A stretch of 64,000 nucleotides of DNA, taken from the NCBI GenBank assembly GCA_025210455.1, contig JAOARQ010000046.1:1-64000 (forward strand), given 5' to 3'. Below, in pieces: positions 42,742 to 51,586 of this stretch (position 1 is the stretch's first letter; each line of letters opens with the position of its first letter). Under the pieces are notes generated by a model. That model did no database searches and was not told where the DNA came from. It saw only the letters and a list, made by a program, of their open reading frames with translations. Source of the stretch: Pelagimonas sp. GTDB taxonomy: Bacteria > Pseudomonadota > Alphaproteobacteria > Rhodobacterales > Rhodobacteraceae. The position numbers and the translations under genes are program-made.

Positions 42742-43029
42742 ATGGACAGCAACGCAATTGCCCAGTTTCTTCCCCTCATCCTGATCTTCGCGATCATGTA
42801 TTTCCTGCTGATCCGTCCGCAGCAGAAAAAGATGAAAGAACACCAGAATATGGTCGAAGCGCTGCGCCGCGGTGATCAGGTGGTCACTCAGGGTGGTGTG
42901 TACGGTAAGGTCGTCAAAGTCAAAGACGCCAACGAACTGGAACTGGAAATCGCAGAAGGCGTGAAAGTTCGCGTGGTTAAGTCGACCATCGCGCAGGTTG
43001 TTTCCAAAACCGAGCCCGCGGAAGGCTAA
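42742..43029 (+). CDS. yajC: Sec translocase accessory subunit YajC
   Basis: 95 residues, one membrane helix (FLPLILIFAIMYFLLI, about residues 8-23) followed by RPQQKKMKEHQNMVEALRRGDQVVTQGGVYGKVVKV, the invariant YajC core. YajC binds SecDF and helps SecYEG-linked translocation. Six bases separate it from secD, forming a yajC-secD-secF operon. Confidence 0.95.
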   Translation: MDSNAIAQFLPLILIFAIMYFLLIRPQQKKMKEHQNMVEALRRGDQVVTQGGVYGKVVKVKDANELELEIAEGVKVRVVKSTIAQVVSKTEPAEG

Positions 43030-43035
43030 AATCAC

Positions 43036-44697
43036 ATGTTGCAGATCGACCTCTGGAAGCGGGTTCTGATCTGGAGCGCGGTGGCGTTGGGGCTTGTCCT
43101 GGCGCTGCCGAATGCGTTCTACGGTCGGGTTGAAACCCATAACGACGCGGTCAAGGCCATCGAGGCCGGGTTTGATACCCAGGAAAACCGCGAACAATCA
43201 GCCGCTTGGCCGGGTTACCTGCCATCTGGTCTGGTCAACCTGGGGCTTGATCTGCGCGGCGGTGCCCATCTTCTGGCCGAGGTTCAGGTCAGCGATGTTT
43301 ACGCCGCCCGGATGGAAGCGCTCTGGCCGGATGTGCGCGACCTGCTGCGCCCCGAACGCGCCACGGTTGGCACCATCCGCCTGCAGCCCTCTGACCCGAG
43401 TGAATTGCGGGTCCGAATTTCCCAACCCGAAGGCATGACCCGCGCGCTGGAATTGGTGCGCGGTCTGGCACGTCCGGTGGTGTCGCTGACAGGCGCCGGG
43501 GCGACAGATCTTGAGGTCAGCAGCGATGGTGCAGACCTGATTGTCACCCTGTCTGATGCGGAACGTCAGGCCACTGATGATCGCACAGTGCAGCAGTCGC
43601 TGGAAATCATCCGCCGCCGTATCGACGAAGTGGGCACCCGCGAGCCGACAATCCAGAAACAGGGCGCAGACCGCATTCTGATTCAGGTGCCGGGTCTTGG
43701 GTCTGCTCAGGAACTGAAAGACATCATCGGCACAACTGCGCAGCTGACCTTCCAGCCGGTTGTTGGCCGTGCCGCCAGCGCAGATGATCATGCCGGGGTC
43801 GGCAATGAAATCCTGCCTTCGCTGGATGAAGAAGGTGTCTTCTATATTCTCGAAAGCGCACCGGTTGTGACCGGCGAAGATCTGGTAGATGCCCAACCAA
43901 CCTTTGATCAAAACGGTCGGCCTGCGGTCAGCTTCCGGTTTAACCCCTCAGGTGCCCGCAAGTTTGGGGACTATACGGCCGAAAACATCGGGTCGCCCTT
44001 TGCCATCGTTCTGGATGGCGAAGTCATCAGCGCCCCCGTGATCCAGTCGCATATTCCAGGGGGCTCAGGCATTATCACCGGGCGCTTTACCGTCGAGGAA
44101 AGCACGCAGCTTGCGGTGCTTTTGCGCGCGGGCGCGCTGCCAGCCAAACTGGAGTTCCTGGAAGAGCGGACCATTGGCCCGGAACTGGGGCAGGACAGTA
44201 TTGATGCAGGTAAGGTGGCCACCATCGTGGCCTTTGTGGCTGTGCTGGTCTTTATGGCCCTGTCCTATGGGCTGTTCGGGATCTTTGCCAATATCGCGCT
44301 GATCATCAACGTGGGGCTGATCTTTGGCCTGCTGTCAATGATCGGGGCCACGCTGACCCTGCCGGGGATCGCGGGTATCGTTCTGACCGTCGGTATGGCA
44401 GTGGATGCCAATGTGCTGGTGTTTGAACGGATCCGCGAAGAGCTGCGCACCGCCAAAGGCCCCGCCCGCGCCATCGAGCTGGGCTATGAAAAGGCGCTCT
44501 CGGCGATTGTCGATGCCAATATCACCACCTTCATCACGGCGGTGATCCTATACGTCATGGGCTCGGGTCCGGTGCGTGGCTTTGCGGTGACGCTGGGCTT
44601 TGGCATCCTGACCTCTGTCTTTACGGCGATCTTTGTCACGCGGCTGTTGATTGTCATCTGGTTTGAACGCCGCCGCCCGAAAAAGATTGAGGTGTGA
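43036..44697 (+). CDS. secD: Protein translocase subunit SecD
   Basis: 553 residues. The periplasmic P1 domain starts after the first helix (LIWSAVALGLVLALPNAFY) with LGLDLRGGAHLLAEV, the D1 motif. The six-helix C-terminal part carries IGPELGQDSIDAGKVATIVAFVAVLVFM and the D4 motif AGIVLTVGMAVDANVLVFERIREE. SecD works with SecF as a proton-driven motor that pulls preproteins out of the channel. It is separated from secF by a single base. Confidence 0.95.
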   Translation: MLQIDLWKRVLIWSAVALGLVLALPNAFYGRVETHNDAVKAIEAGFDTQENREQSAAWPGYLPSGLVNLGLDLRGGAHLLAEVQVSDVYAARMEALWPDVRDLLRPERATVGTIRLQPSDPSELRVRISQPEGMTRALELVRGLARPVVSLTGAGATDLEVSSDGADLIVTLSDAERQATDDRTVQQSLEIIRRRIDEVGTREPTIQKQGADRILIQVPGLGSAQELKDIIGTTAQLTFQPVVGRAASADDHAGVGNEILPSLDEEGVFYILESAPVVTGEDLVDAQPTFDQNGRPAVSFRFNPSGARKFGDYTAENIGSPFAIVLDGEVISAPVIQSHIPGGSGIITGRFTVEESTQLAVLLRAGALPAKLEFLEERTIGPELGQDSIDAGKVATIVAFVAVLVFMALSYGLFGIFANIALIINVGLIFGLLSMIGATLTLPGIAGIVLTVGMAVDANVLVFERIREELRTAKGPARAIELGYEKALSAIVDANITTFITAVILYVMGSGPVRGFAVTLGFGILTSVFTAIFVTRLLIVIWFERRRPKKIEV

Positions 44698-44698
44698 G

Positions 44699-45877
44699 AT
44701 GAGACTGAAACTGGTTCCTGAAAAAACCAACTGGGATTTCTTTTCTCGCTCCAAGCTGTGGCTGGGCTTTTCGCTGGCGCTGATGCTGATTTCGCTGGGC
44801 AGCTTTTTTGCTCAGGGGCTGAACTTTGGCATTGATTTCCGGGGCGGCACCACGATCCGCACCGAAAGCACTGCCGAGGTCGAAGTCGGTGCTTACCGTG
44901 ACGCCCTGACCGGGCTGGGTCTGGGCGATGTCGTGATCTCTGAGGTGTTTGATCCCAACTTCCGCGAAGATCAGCACGTCGCGATGATCCGCATCGGTGC
45001 GCAGGATGGGCAGCAGGCTGTTGCCAATGAGGTGCTTCAGAACGTTGAAGCCGCGCTGGGTCAACTGCTTGGCGGTGCTGCGACAGTCTTGGTGAAGTCC
45101 AATGAGCTTACCCTTGAGTCGGTTCAAGGGGTAAACTTTGGTAATGCTGCTCCGACGGCGATTGAAGCAGGAGCAGGTGGGATTGTTCTTACCTATCAAG
45201 AGGGCTTGACCGCCGAGGCACGTGGACAGGTCGTAAAGGCACTGAAAGATCAGCTACAGGCAGATGCGGCTGTGACCTATGCGGGTTACAAGACGGTCTC
45301 GGTGGAATCCGTTGGTCCCAAGGTCTCGGGTGAATTGATCCAGACGGCGGTGATTGCCGTTGCGCTGGCGATTGCTGCGGTGCTGTTCTACATCTGGCTG
45401 CGGTTCGAATGGCAGTTTGCCGCCGGTGCCGTGGCGGCGCTGGTGCATGACGTGCTGCTGACCATCGGGGTGTTTTCAGCCCTGCAGATTCGCTTTGATC
45501 TGGCGATCATCGCGGCACTTCTGACCATCGTTGGCTATTCGTTGAACGATACCGTGGTGGTCTTTGACCGCGTGCGCGAAAACCTGATCCGCTACAAGTC
45601 GAAAGACCTGAAAGAGGTGATGAACCTGTCCATCAACGAAACCCTCAGCCGGACGTTCATGACCTCGGTCACAACCCTGCTGGCGCTGATTTCCCTGTTT
45701 GTGCTGGGCGGCGATGTGATCCGTGGCTTTGTGTTCGCGATGATCTGGGGCGTTGTGGTCGGGACGTATAGTTCGATCTTTGTGGCTTCGGCGATCCTGC
45801 TCAGGCTGGGCGTCAAACGCGACTGGAGCAAGCCGACCGATACCACCGGCAATCAGTTTGGCAATGTAGATGCCTGA
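44699..45877 (+). CDS. secF: Protein translocase subunit SecF
   Basis: 392 residues from ATG 44699. LNFGIDFRGGTTIRTE (about residues 40-55) is the SecF D1 motif; the membrane part has FDLAIIAALLTIVGYSLNDTVVVFDRVRENL (D4 motif) and ETLSRTFMTSVTTLLALISLF. Its periplasmic domain is longer than in E. coli SecF (323 residues in total there), as in other alphaproteobacteria. It overlaps the downstream tauE gene by eight bases. Confidence 0.94.
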   Translation: MRLKLVPEKTNWDFFSRSKLWLGFSLALMLISLGSFFAQGLNFGIDFRGGTTIRTESTAEVEVGAYRDALTGLGLGDVVISEVFDPNFREDQHVAMIRIGAQDGQQAVANEVLQNVEAALGQLLGGAATVLVKSNELTLESVQGVNFGNAAPTAIEAGAGGIVLTYQEGLTAEARGQVVKALKDQLQADAAVTYAGYKTVSVESVGPKVSGELIQTAVIAVALAIAAVLFYIWLRFEWQFAAGAVAALVHDVLLTIGVFSALQIRFDLAIIAALLTIVGYSLNDTVVVFDRVRENLIRYKSKDLKEVMNLSINETLSRTFMTSVTTLLALISLFVLGGDVIRGFVFAMIWGVVVGTYSSIFVASAILLRLGVKRDWSKPTDTTGNQFGNVDA

Positions 45878-46619
45878 GTTTCTGTCCAGCCTGCCTGTCG
45901 ATGGGGTGGGCTGGATTGCCCTTGGCGCCTTCCTTGGCGGATTGGCGCGGGGCTTTGTGGGTTTTGGCGGAGCCCTGATCTTTCTTCCCATCAGCGCACA
46001 ATATCTTAGCCCGTTCTGGGCGATCACCGTGCTGGCTTTCATGGAAATTCTGGGGCCCATTCCCACCGTGGCGCAGAAATGGCGCGCAGCGGAAAAGGGG
46101 GATCTGTGGCGGTTGATCATTGGGGCTGCGGTCTGCCTGCCCATTGGCCTGATGATCCTGACCGTTGTCCCGGAAGAGCTGTTTCAATACGCGGTCTGTC
46201 TGGTGTCGATTGTGATGCTGATCATCCTGTCGAGCGGGTTTCGCTATCGCGGACAGGTGAGTTCACGCATGGTCATGGCCATTGGCGGAGCCGGGGGGCT
46301 GCTGGGAGGCTTGACCGGGCAACCGGGGCCGCCGGTGATCATCTCTTATATGGCGCGCCCGCTGCCGGCGCAGGTGATCCGCGCCAATATGAGCCTATTT
46401 CTACTGGTTTATGACGTGCTGGTGACGGGGTTTGTCTTTCTTTTGGGCAAGCTGGCGCTGGTGCCCGTGGTGTTGGGGCTGGTGATGTCGCTGCCAAATA
46501 TGGCTGGCAATATGCTGGGGGGCTGGCTATTTCGGCCTCAGCAGGAACGGGTTTTTCGGGCGGTGGCCTATGTGCTGATCGGTGGCGCGGCGCTGTCTGG
46601 TCTGCCATTCTGGGGCTAG
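45870..46619 (+). CDS. TauE/SafE-family sulfite exporter-like membrane protein
   Basis: 249 residues with about eight membrane helices in two halves. The conserved GGLARGFVGFGGALIFLPI (about residues 23-41) and the second-half repeat GGAGGLLGGLTGQPGPPVI (about residues 141-159) are the TauE/SafE signature. The substrate may be sulfite, sulfoacetate or another organic anion. It begins within the end of secF (eight-base overlap) and is followed at 15 bases by the Mth938-like gene, so it rides in the sec operon. Confidence 0.87.
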   Translation: MPEFLSSLPVDGVGWIALGAFLGGLARGFVGFGGALIFLPISAQYLSPFWAITVLAFMEILGPIPTVAQKWRAAEKGDLWRLIIGAAVCLPIGLMILTVVPEELFQYAVCLVSIVMLIILSSGFRYRGQVSSRMVMAIGGAGGLLGGLTGQPGPPVIISYMARPLPAQVIRANMSLFLLVYDVLVTGFVFLLGKLALVPVVLGLVMSLPNMAGNMLGGWLFRPQQERVFRAVAYVLIGGAALSGLPFWG

Positions 46620-46634
46620 GGCAGGAGAACGCAG

Positions 46635-46988
46635 ATGGAATTCAACGAAATCACCTTTCGCGACGCGGTGCCTGTGGATGGCTATGGGCCGGGTTTTTTC
46701 CGTGTCGCCGGCGAGGTCTTTGAGGGCCCGATGCTGATGGCGGGCGCAGGCCCTATAGCCTGGGGCGGTCTGGACGACACAGAGACGCTGCTGGCGCTGC
46801 GGAGCCAAGTGGATGTGGTGTTCATCGGCTTTGGTGCCGAGATCCGCCCGATGCCCGCCACCCTGCGCGCAGCTCTTGAAGCGGCTGAGATCGGGGTTGA
46901 GGGCATGTCCAGCCCCTCGGCCTGCCGCACCTATAATGTGCTGCTTAGCGAAGGGCGTCGCGTCGCATTGGCGGTGCTTCCGGTTTAA
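46635..46988 (+). CDS. Mth938-like domain protein (DUF498)
   Basis: 117 residues, one Mth938/NDUFAF3-type domain: FFRVAGEVFEGPMLMAG, VVFIGFGAEIRPMPATLRAAL and GIGVEGMSSPSACRTYNVLLSEGRRVALAVLPV-like end (GVEGMSSPSACRTYNVL). The human homologue NDUFAF3 assembles complex I; in Rhodobacterales the gene typically follows secDF, as I recall. A GGAG site precedes the ATG. The bacterial function is not established. Confidence 0.85.
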   Translation: MEFNEITFRDAVPVDGYGPGFFRVAGEVFEGPMLMAGAGPIAWGGLDDTETLLALRSQVDVVFIGFGAEIRPMPATLRAALEAAEIGVEGMSSPSACRTYNVLLSEGRRVALAVLPV

Positions 46989-47062
46989 TGCGCAGGTTTC
47001 GGGTCGCGTGAAGCAGCGCGCACTGGTTTATCAACGGTATTACCAGTGAAAGGAGGCTGCCC

Positions 47063-47980
47063 ATGCGCTCAGCCCAAACTCTTGATGTGACCTCGGTCAG
47101 CCTGCTGTTACTTTTGGCGGCGCTTTGGGGCGGTACGTTCTTTTTTGCGGAAATCGCCCTGACCGAACTGCCGCCGCTGACGATTACGCTGTTGCGGGTG
47201 GCTTTGGCGGTGCCGGTGCTTTGGCTGGTGCTGCGGGCCAAAGCCCTGACCCTGCCCACAGATCCGCGCCTGTGGGGCGGTTATCTGGTCATGGGGGCGT
47301 TGAACAATGCCATTCCTTTTTCGTTGATCTTCTGGGGGCAGACCCAGATCGAAGGCGGTCTTGCGTCGATCCTGAATGGCACAACAGCGATGTTTGGGGC
47401 GGTGGCGGCTGGGCTACTGCTGACGGATGAGCCGCTGACTCTGAACAAGGTTCTGGGCGCGCTTTTGGGGGTGCTGGGGGTGGCGATCATCATGGGGCCA
47501 GAGGCCTTGCTGGCGCTTGATCCAGGCAGCCTTGCACAGCTTGCGATCCTGCTGGCCACGCTGTCCTATGCGCTGGCGGGTGTGTGGGGCAAGACCGCGC
47601 TGGCGGGTCAGCCCCCTTTGGTGAATGCCTTTGGTATGTTGCTGGGCAGCACCGCGGTGATGCTGCCGCTGGTGCTGTGGCACGATGGCTGGCCGGAGGG
47701 GCGCTATTCGCTGCCGGTCTGGGCCTCGCTGGTGTCTATGTCGGTCTTGTCTACGGCGCTGGCCTATATTTTGTATTTTGCCATTTTGATCCGGGCAGGC
47801 GCTGCAAATCTGATGCTGGTTACACTTCTGATCCCGCCGTTTGCCATTGTTCTGGGGGTGATGTTTCTGGGCGAAAGCCTCGCGCCTCAGGCCTGGGCTG
47901 GCTTTGCAGTGATTGCCTTTGGTTTTGCGGTGACGGATGGGCGGGTTTTCAGGATGTTGAAACGAAAAAGGGCGGCATAA
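47063..47980 (+). CDS. EamA/DMT-family transporter
   Basis: 305 residues with ten predicted helices in two EamA repeats: LLLLLAALWGGTFFFAEIAL opens the first and LSYALAGVWGKTALAG the second. The PFSLIFWGQTQIEGGLASILNGTTAMFGAV stretch is typical. The direction and substrate (amino acids, metabolites) are not known. AAAGGAGG lies 7 bases before the ATG at 47063. The stop codon lies inside the hairpin that also terminates purB. Confidence 0.87.
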   Translation: MRSAQTLDVTSVSLLLLLAALWGGTFFFAEIALTELPPLTITLLRVALAVPVLWLVLRAKALTLPTDPRLWGGYLVMGALNNAIPFSLIFWGQTQIEGGLASILNGTTAMFGAVAAGLLLTDEPLTLNKVLGALLGVLGVAIIMGPEALLALDPGSLAQLAILLATLSYALAGVWGKTALAGQPPLVNAFGMLLGSTAVMLPLVLWHDGWPEGRYSLPVWASLVSMSVLSTALAYILYFAILIRAGAANLMLVTLLIPPFAIVLGVMFLGESLAPQAWAGFAVIAFGFAVTDGRVFRMLKRKRAA

Positions 47981-47989
47981 GCGCCGCCC
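47965..47989 (-). terminator. Intrinsic terminator for purB overlapping the end of the EamA gene
   Basis: On the minus strand GGGCGGC pairs with GCCGCCC around six bases and is followed by TTTTTCG. The stem contains the last codons and stop of the convergent EamA gene. Confidence 0.85.
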
Positions 47990-48013
47990 AGATCCAGTCT
48001 CTATCACAACGGA

Positions 48014-49321
48014 TTACTCTTCGCCGAAGACGCGAGCAAAGATCGTATCCACATGTTTGGTGTGGTAATCCATGTTGAATTTCTCGTTGATGCCCTCTTC
48101 GCCAAGCGCTTTGACCACATCGGCGTCGGCCAGCAGCAGTTCACGGAAATCAACGCGGTCTTCCCAGACTTTCAGTGCATTGCGCTGCACCATCACATAG
48201 GCATCTTCTCGCGATACACCTGCCTGAGTCAGCGCCAGCAACACACGCTGCGACATCACCAGACCGGGGAACTTGTTCATGTTGTCCAGCATGTTCTGCG
48301 GGAAGACCAGCATCTTTTCAATCACACCGGTCAGACGGTGCAGCGCAAAATCCAGCGTGATGCAGGCGTCAGGGCCAATCATGCGTTCCACTGAAGAATG
48401 CGAAATGTCACGTTCATGCCAAAGCGCCACGTTTTCCATCGCCGGGATCACCGCCATACGCACCAGACGCGCCAGACCGGTCAGGTTTTCAGTCAGAACC
48501 GGGTTCTTCTTGTGCGGCATCGCCGAAGACCCTTTCTGCCCCATCGAGAAGAATTCAGCCCCCTCCAGCACTTCGGTGCGCTGCATGTGGCGGATTTCAA
48601 TAGCGACGTTCTCAATCGACGAGGCAATCACGCCCAGCGTGGCAAAGAACATGGCGTGGCGGTCGCGCGGGATCACCTGCGTGCTGATGGGTTCAGGCAC
48701 CAGACCCATCTGATCGCAGACGTGCTCCTCGACGGCAGGGTCGATATTGGCAAAGGTGCCCACAGCCCCGGAAATCGCACCAGTGGCAATTTCAGCGCGC
48801 GCATCGCGCAGGCGCGACAGGTTGCGATCCATTTCAGCGTAGAACCGGGCAAAGGTCAGACCCATGGTGGTGGGTTCAGCATGGATGCCATGGCTGCGGC
48901 CCACACGCACTGTGTTTTTATGTTCCAGCGCGCGGGTTTTCAGCGCCGCCAGCAGCTTGTGCATGTCTTCGATCAGGATATCGGCCGCGCGCACCAGCTG
49001 CACGTTCAGGCAGGTGTCCAGCACGTCCGAAGATGTCATGCCCTGGTGCACAAAGCGCGCCTCTTCTGATCCCACATGTTCCGCAAGATGGGTCAGAAAG
49101 GCGATGACGTCATGTTTGGTGACCGCTTCGATTTCATCAATGCGGGCCACGTCGAACTCTACATCTTTGGCCTTCCAGACGGCGTCGGCGTTTTCCTGCG
49201 GGATCACCCCCAGCTTGGCCTGTGCGTCACAGGCGTGGGCTTCGATTTCGTACCAGATGCGGAACTTGGTTTCAGGGGACCAGATGGCCACCATATCGGG
49301 GCGCGAATAGCGGGGGATCAT
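48014..49321 (-). CDS. purB: Adenylosuccinate lyase
   Basis: 435 residues from ATG 49321, which has AAAGGG upstream and begins the family's MIPRYSRPDMVAIWSPETKFRIW. The fumarase/aspartase-superfamily signature GSSAMPHKKNPVLTENL (about residues 263-279) with the catalytic serine is intact, as are TSSDVLDTCLNVQL and VGRSHGIHAEPTTMG (catalytic histidine). It cleaves SAICAR and adenylosuccinate in purine synthesis. The open frame continues about 600 bases upstream, but that part has no family similarity and overlaps other genes. Confidence 0.95.
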   Translation of the reverse strand: MIPRYSRPDMVAIWSPETKFRIWYEIEAHACDAQAKLGVIPQENADAVWKAKDVEFDVARIDEIEAVTKHDVIAFLTHLAEHVGSEEARFVHQGMTSSDVLDTCLNVQLVRAADILIEDMHKLLAALKTRALEHKNTVRVGRSHGIHAEPTTMGLTFARFYAEMDRNLSRLRDARAEIATGAISGAVGTFANIDPAVEEHVCDQMGLVPEPISTQVIPRDRHAMFFATLGVIASSIENVAIEIRHMQRTEVLEGAEFFSMGQKGSSAMPHKKNPVLTENLTGLARLVRMAVIPAMENVALWHERDISHSSVERMIGPDACITLDFALHRLTGVIEKMLVFPQNMLDNMNKFPGLVMSQRVLLALTQAGVSREDAYVMVQRNALKVWEDRVDFRELLLADADVVKALGEEGINEKFNMDYHTKHVDTIFARVFGEE

Positions 49322-49401
49322 GACATAACCCTTTCGTGAGTTGCCTAAGGCGGGGTGCCGTGTGTTTACTGGCCCCTTACAGGCTTCGCAAGGAGAGCGC
49401 G

Positions 49402-49743
49402 ATGAGACGGATTGCCCTGATGCTGCTTTTCCTGCCAGCGGCGTTGCAGGCGCAGGACTGGCACAGGCTTGCCGGTGATGAGATAGCTCAGACGTTGGAA
49501 GGGCACAAAGCGCAGTATGACCGAGGCTGGCAGATTTTCTATGCTTCTGGGCGCACCCTGTACAACGCAGGCCACGATAGCTGGGGCTATTGGGCCGTAC
49601 GCGGCGATGAGTATTGCAGCCAATGGCCGCCCTCGGATGGCTGGTCCTGCTATCAGGTTGAAGCGCGGGGCGACAGCATCCGATTTGTCGGGCGACAGGG
49701 CGATGTGACAGAGGGGCTTTTGTCTTTGGTGCCATCGCAGTAA
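49402..49743 (+). CDS. Small secreted protein of unknown function
   Basis: 113 residues from ATG 49402 with AGGAG 6 bases upstream. A signal peptide is visible (MRRIALMLLFLPAALQAQ, cleaved about residue 17). The mature part has two cysteines (YCSQW and WSCYQ) and the pattern GRTLYNAGHDSWGYWAVRGDEYCSQWPPSDGWSCYQVE, typical of small periplasmic domains of the DUF995-like type in Rhodobacterales, though I am not sure of the family. It is divergent from purB and 40 bases before a DUF6314 gene. Confidence 0.65.
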   Translation: MRRIALMLLFLPAALQAQDWHRLAGDEIAQTLEGHKAQYDRGWQIFYASGRTLYNAGHDSWGYWAVRGDEYCSQWPPSDGWSCYQVEARGDSIRFVGRQGDVTEGLLSLVPSQ

Positions 49744-49783
49744 ATCCGGCGTCAGCGGTACTGATAACCTGAGAGGAAACGCA

Positions 49784-50179
49784 ATGCGCAGCATTGAGGA
49801 TTTCATCGGAGTCTGGGCAATCTCGCGTGGGTTGACCCATGCGGATGGCACGCAGGCGCGATTTAACGGCCAGGCAGAACTGTGCCGCGACGGTGCGCAG
49901 ATCCTTTATGTTGAAAGCGGTGAGCTGCACATGCCCGGGGCAGGGGCGTTTCGCGCTGAAAGGCGCTATACTTGGGATGAGCAGTTAAACGTCTATTTTG
50001 ACGATGGCCGCTTTTTTCACCAGATCCCGGCACAGGGCGGGGATGCGGCCCATTGGTGTGACCCGGATCAGTATGATGTCACTTATGATTTTTCCAACTG
50101 GCCGCGCTGGCAGGCGGTCTGGCGGGTGCGGGGCCCGCGCAAGGATTATGTCAGTGACAGCTGGTATGCGCGGGTCTGA
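49784..50179 (+). CDS. DUF6314 family protein
   Basis: 131 residues, soluble, beta-rich, probably a small barrel. FIGVWAISRGL at the start, RRYTWDEQLNVYFDDGRFFHQIP (about residues 60-82), HWCDPDQYDVTYDFSNWPRWQAVWRVRGPRKDYVSDSWY near the end, the pattern I associate with DUF6314. GAGAGGAA precedes the ATG. It follows the small secreted protein gene in the same direction. No activity is known; the conserved H, W and D residues suggest ligand binding. Confidence 0.72.
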   Translation: MRSIEDFIGVWAISRGLTHADGTQARFNGQAELCRDGAQILYVESGELHMPGAGAFRAERRYTWDEQLNVYFDDGRFFHQIPAQGGDAAHWCDPDQYDVTYDFSNWPRWQAVWRVRGPRKDYVSDSWYARV

Positions 50180-50284
50180 CATGGTATACGATTGTATTCT
50201 TGTAACGATCTGAAATGAAACGATTTTCACTTTACATTGGGCCTGCGTGACGTAGGGTGCAGACAGCCTTTGAAGGATGATCTC

Positions 50285-51583
50285 ATGCCGCCGATCCCGG
50301 ACCACCCGCTGCGCTATAAGCTGGCCAATGAATTGCATGCCCGCCCGTTTCCCACGCTGGGCGCCCCCTGTCGGGCGATCTATCTGGCGATCAAAGTGGC
50401 CAAAGATGCGGTGAACCGGGATCGCGGGCAGGATATGGCGCATCTGATCAGCCTTCTAGATCGCTATGGTGCGGCACATCCGCAGCCAGGCGCCACGCAT
50501 TTCACCACGCAGATCGGGCGGCACAGGCTGAAATGGGAACAGCATACCGAATTTGTCACCTACACGGTCTTCCTTGAGGGCGAAAGCGAGCGGGTTTTTG
50601 ATCCGGCGGATTTTGATGTGCTGCCCGGTGATTGGCTGGCACAGGCCCCCGGTGTTCGGGTCACATCGGCGCTTCTGCGCATTGGCGCGCGGCCGTCGGA
50701 TCAGGAAATTTCCGAACAGGTGAACAGCTGGATGGTGCCCGAAAGCATGGCTGTATCCAATGTGCTGGACGAAGATGCAGTGGTGGCAGCGGATTTCAGA
50801 ATTGATCCGGCGGGGCACCAGCGCTTTGCGGTTTTTGTCAAAGACGGGGTGGGCGAACGCCGCATTGGGCGCATCGTGCAAAGGCTTTGTGAGATCGAAA
50901 CCTACAAAGCCATGTCAATGCTGGGGTTCACCCGCGCCCAGTCTGTTGCGCCGCGCATGGCGGAAATTGACGGGGAACTGACCCGCCTGATGCAGACGAT
51001 GACCGCCGTGGACGGCGTAGAAGAGGAAACGCTGGCAGATCTTTTACAGGTGTCGTCAGAGTTGGAACAGCTTTCTGCGGAAATGGCCTTTCGTTTTGGC
51101 GCGACTGGGGCCTATGAGGCCATTGTCCATCAAAGGGTCCAGGTGCTGCGCGAACGGCGTTTCCTTGGGCGACAGACCTTTGGCGAGTTCATGATGCGGC
51201 GCTATGATCCGGCGATGCGCACGGTCAACAGCACTGAAGGGCGGCTGGAAAGCATGACACAGCGGGCCACCCGCGCGGCGGATCTCTTGCGCACACGGGT
51301 TGAGGTGCGGCGCTCAGCGCAAAACCAGATCCTGCTTGAGACGATGAACAAGCGGGCGGAAACCCAGTTGCAGCTGCAAAAGACGGTTGAGGGGCTGTCG
51401 GTGGTGGCGATCAGCTATTACGCCGTCTCGCTGGTCAGCTATATTGCCTATCCGTTGACCGGCCCTTTGGGGCTCAGCAAGGGCATGTTGACGGCGCTTG
51501 TCGCGCTGCCTGTGGTTCTGGTGGTCTGGTTGATGGTGCGTCGGATCCGGCACCATGTAGAGGATACCGGACCCGATCTTTGA
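50285..51583 (+). CDS. DUF3422 family membrane protein
   Basis: 432 residues from ATG 50285 (HPLRYKLANELHARPFPTL is the family's opening). The large N-terminal soluble domain (about residues 1-365) includes FTRAQSVAPRMAEIDGELTRLM and RYDPAMRTVNSTEGRLESMTQRATRAADLLRTRVEV, a helical stretch that leads to two C-terminal membrane helices (about residues 375-393 and 403-421). The overall plan resembles CorA-like membrane proteins, but I do not assert transport. AAGGAT lies upstream. It converges on the YeeE gene with three bases between stops. Confidence 0.8.
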   Translation: MPPIPDHPLRYKLANELHARPFPTLGAPCRAIYLAIKVAKDAVNRDRGQDMAHLISLLDRYGAAHPQPGATHFTTQIGRHRLKWEQHTEFVTYTVFLEGESERVFDPADFDVLPGDWLAQAPGVRVTSALLRIGARPSDQEISEQVNSWMVPESMAVSNVLDEDAVVAADFRIDPAGHQRFAVFVKDGVGERRIGRIVQRLCEIETYKAMSMLGFTRAQSVAPRMAEIDGELTRLMQTMTAVDGVEEETLADLLQVSSELEQLSAEMAFRFGATGAYEAIVHQRVQVLRERRFLGRQTFGEFMMRRYDPAMRTVNSTEGRLESMTQRATRAADLLRTRVEVRRSAQNQILLETMNKRAETQLQLQKTVEGLSVVAISYYAVSLVSYIAYPLTGPLGLSKGMLTALVALPVVLVVWLMVRRIRHHVEDTGPDL

Positions 51584-51586
51584 AGC

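Noticed and set aside
49322..49930. Upstream continuation of the purB reading frame to 638 residues
   Set aside because: The extra 200 residues have no similarity to adenylosuccinate lyase and overlap two small genes with good ribosome sites; the family starts at MIPRYSRPD.
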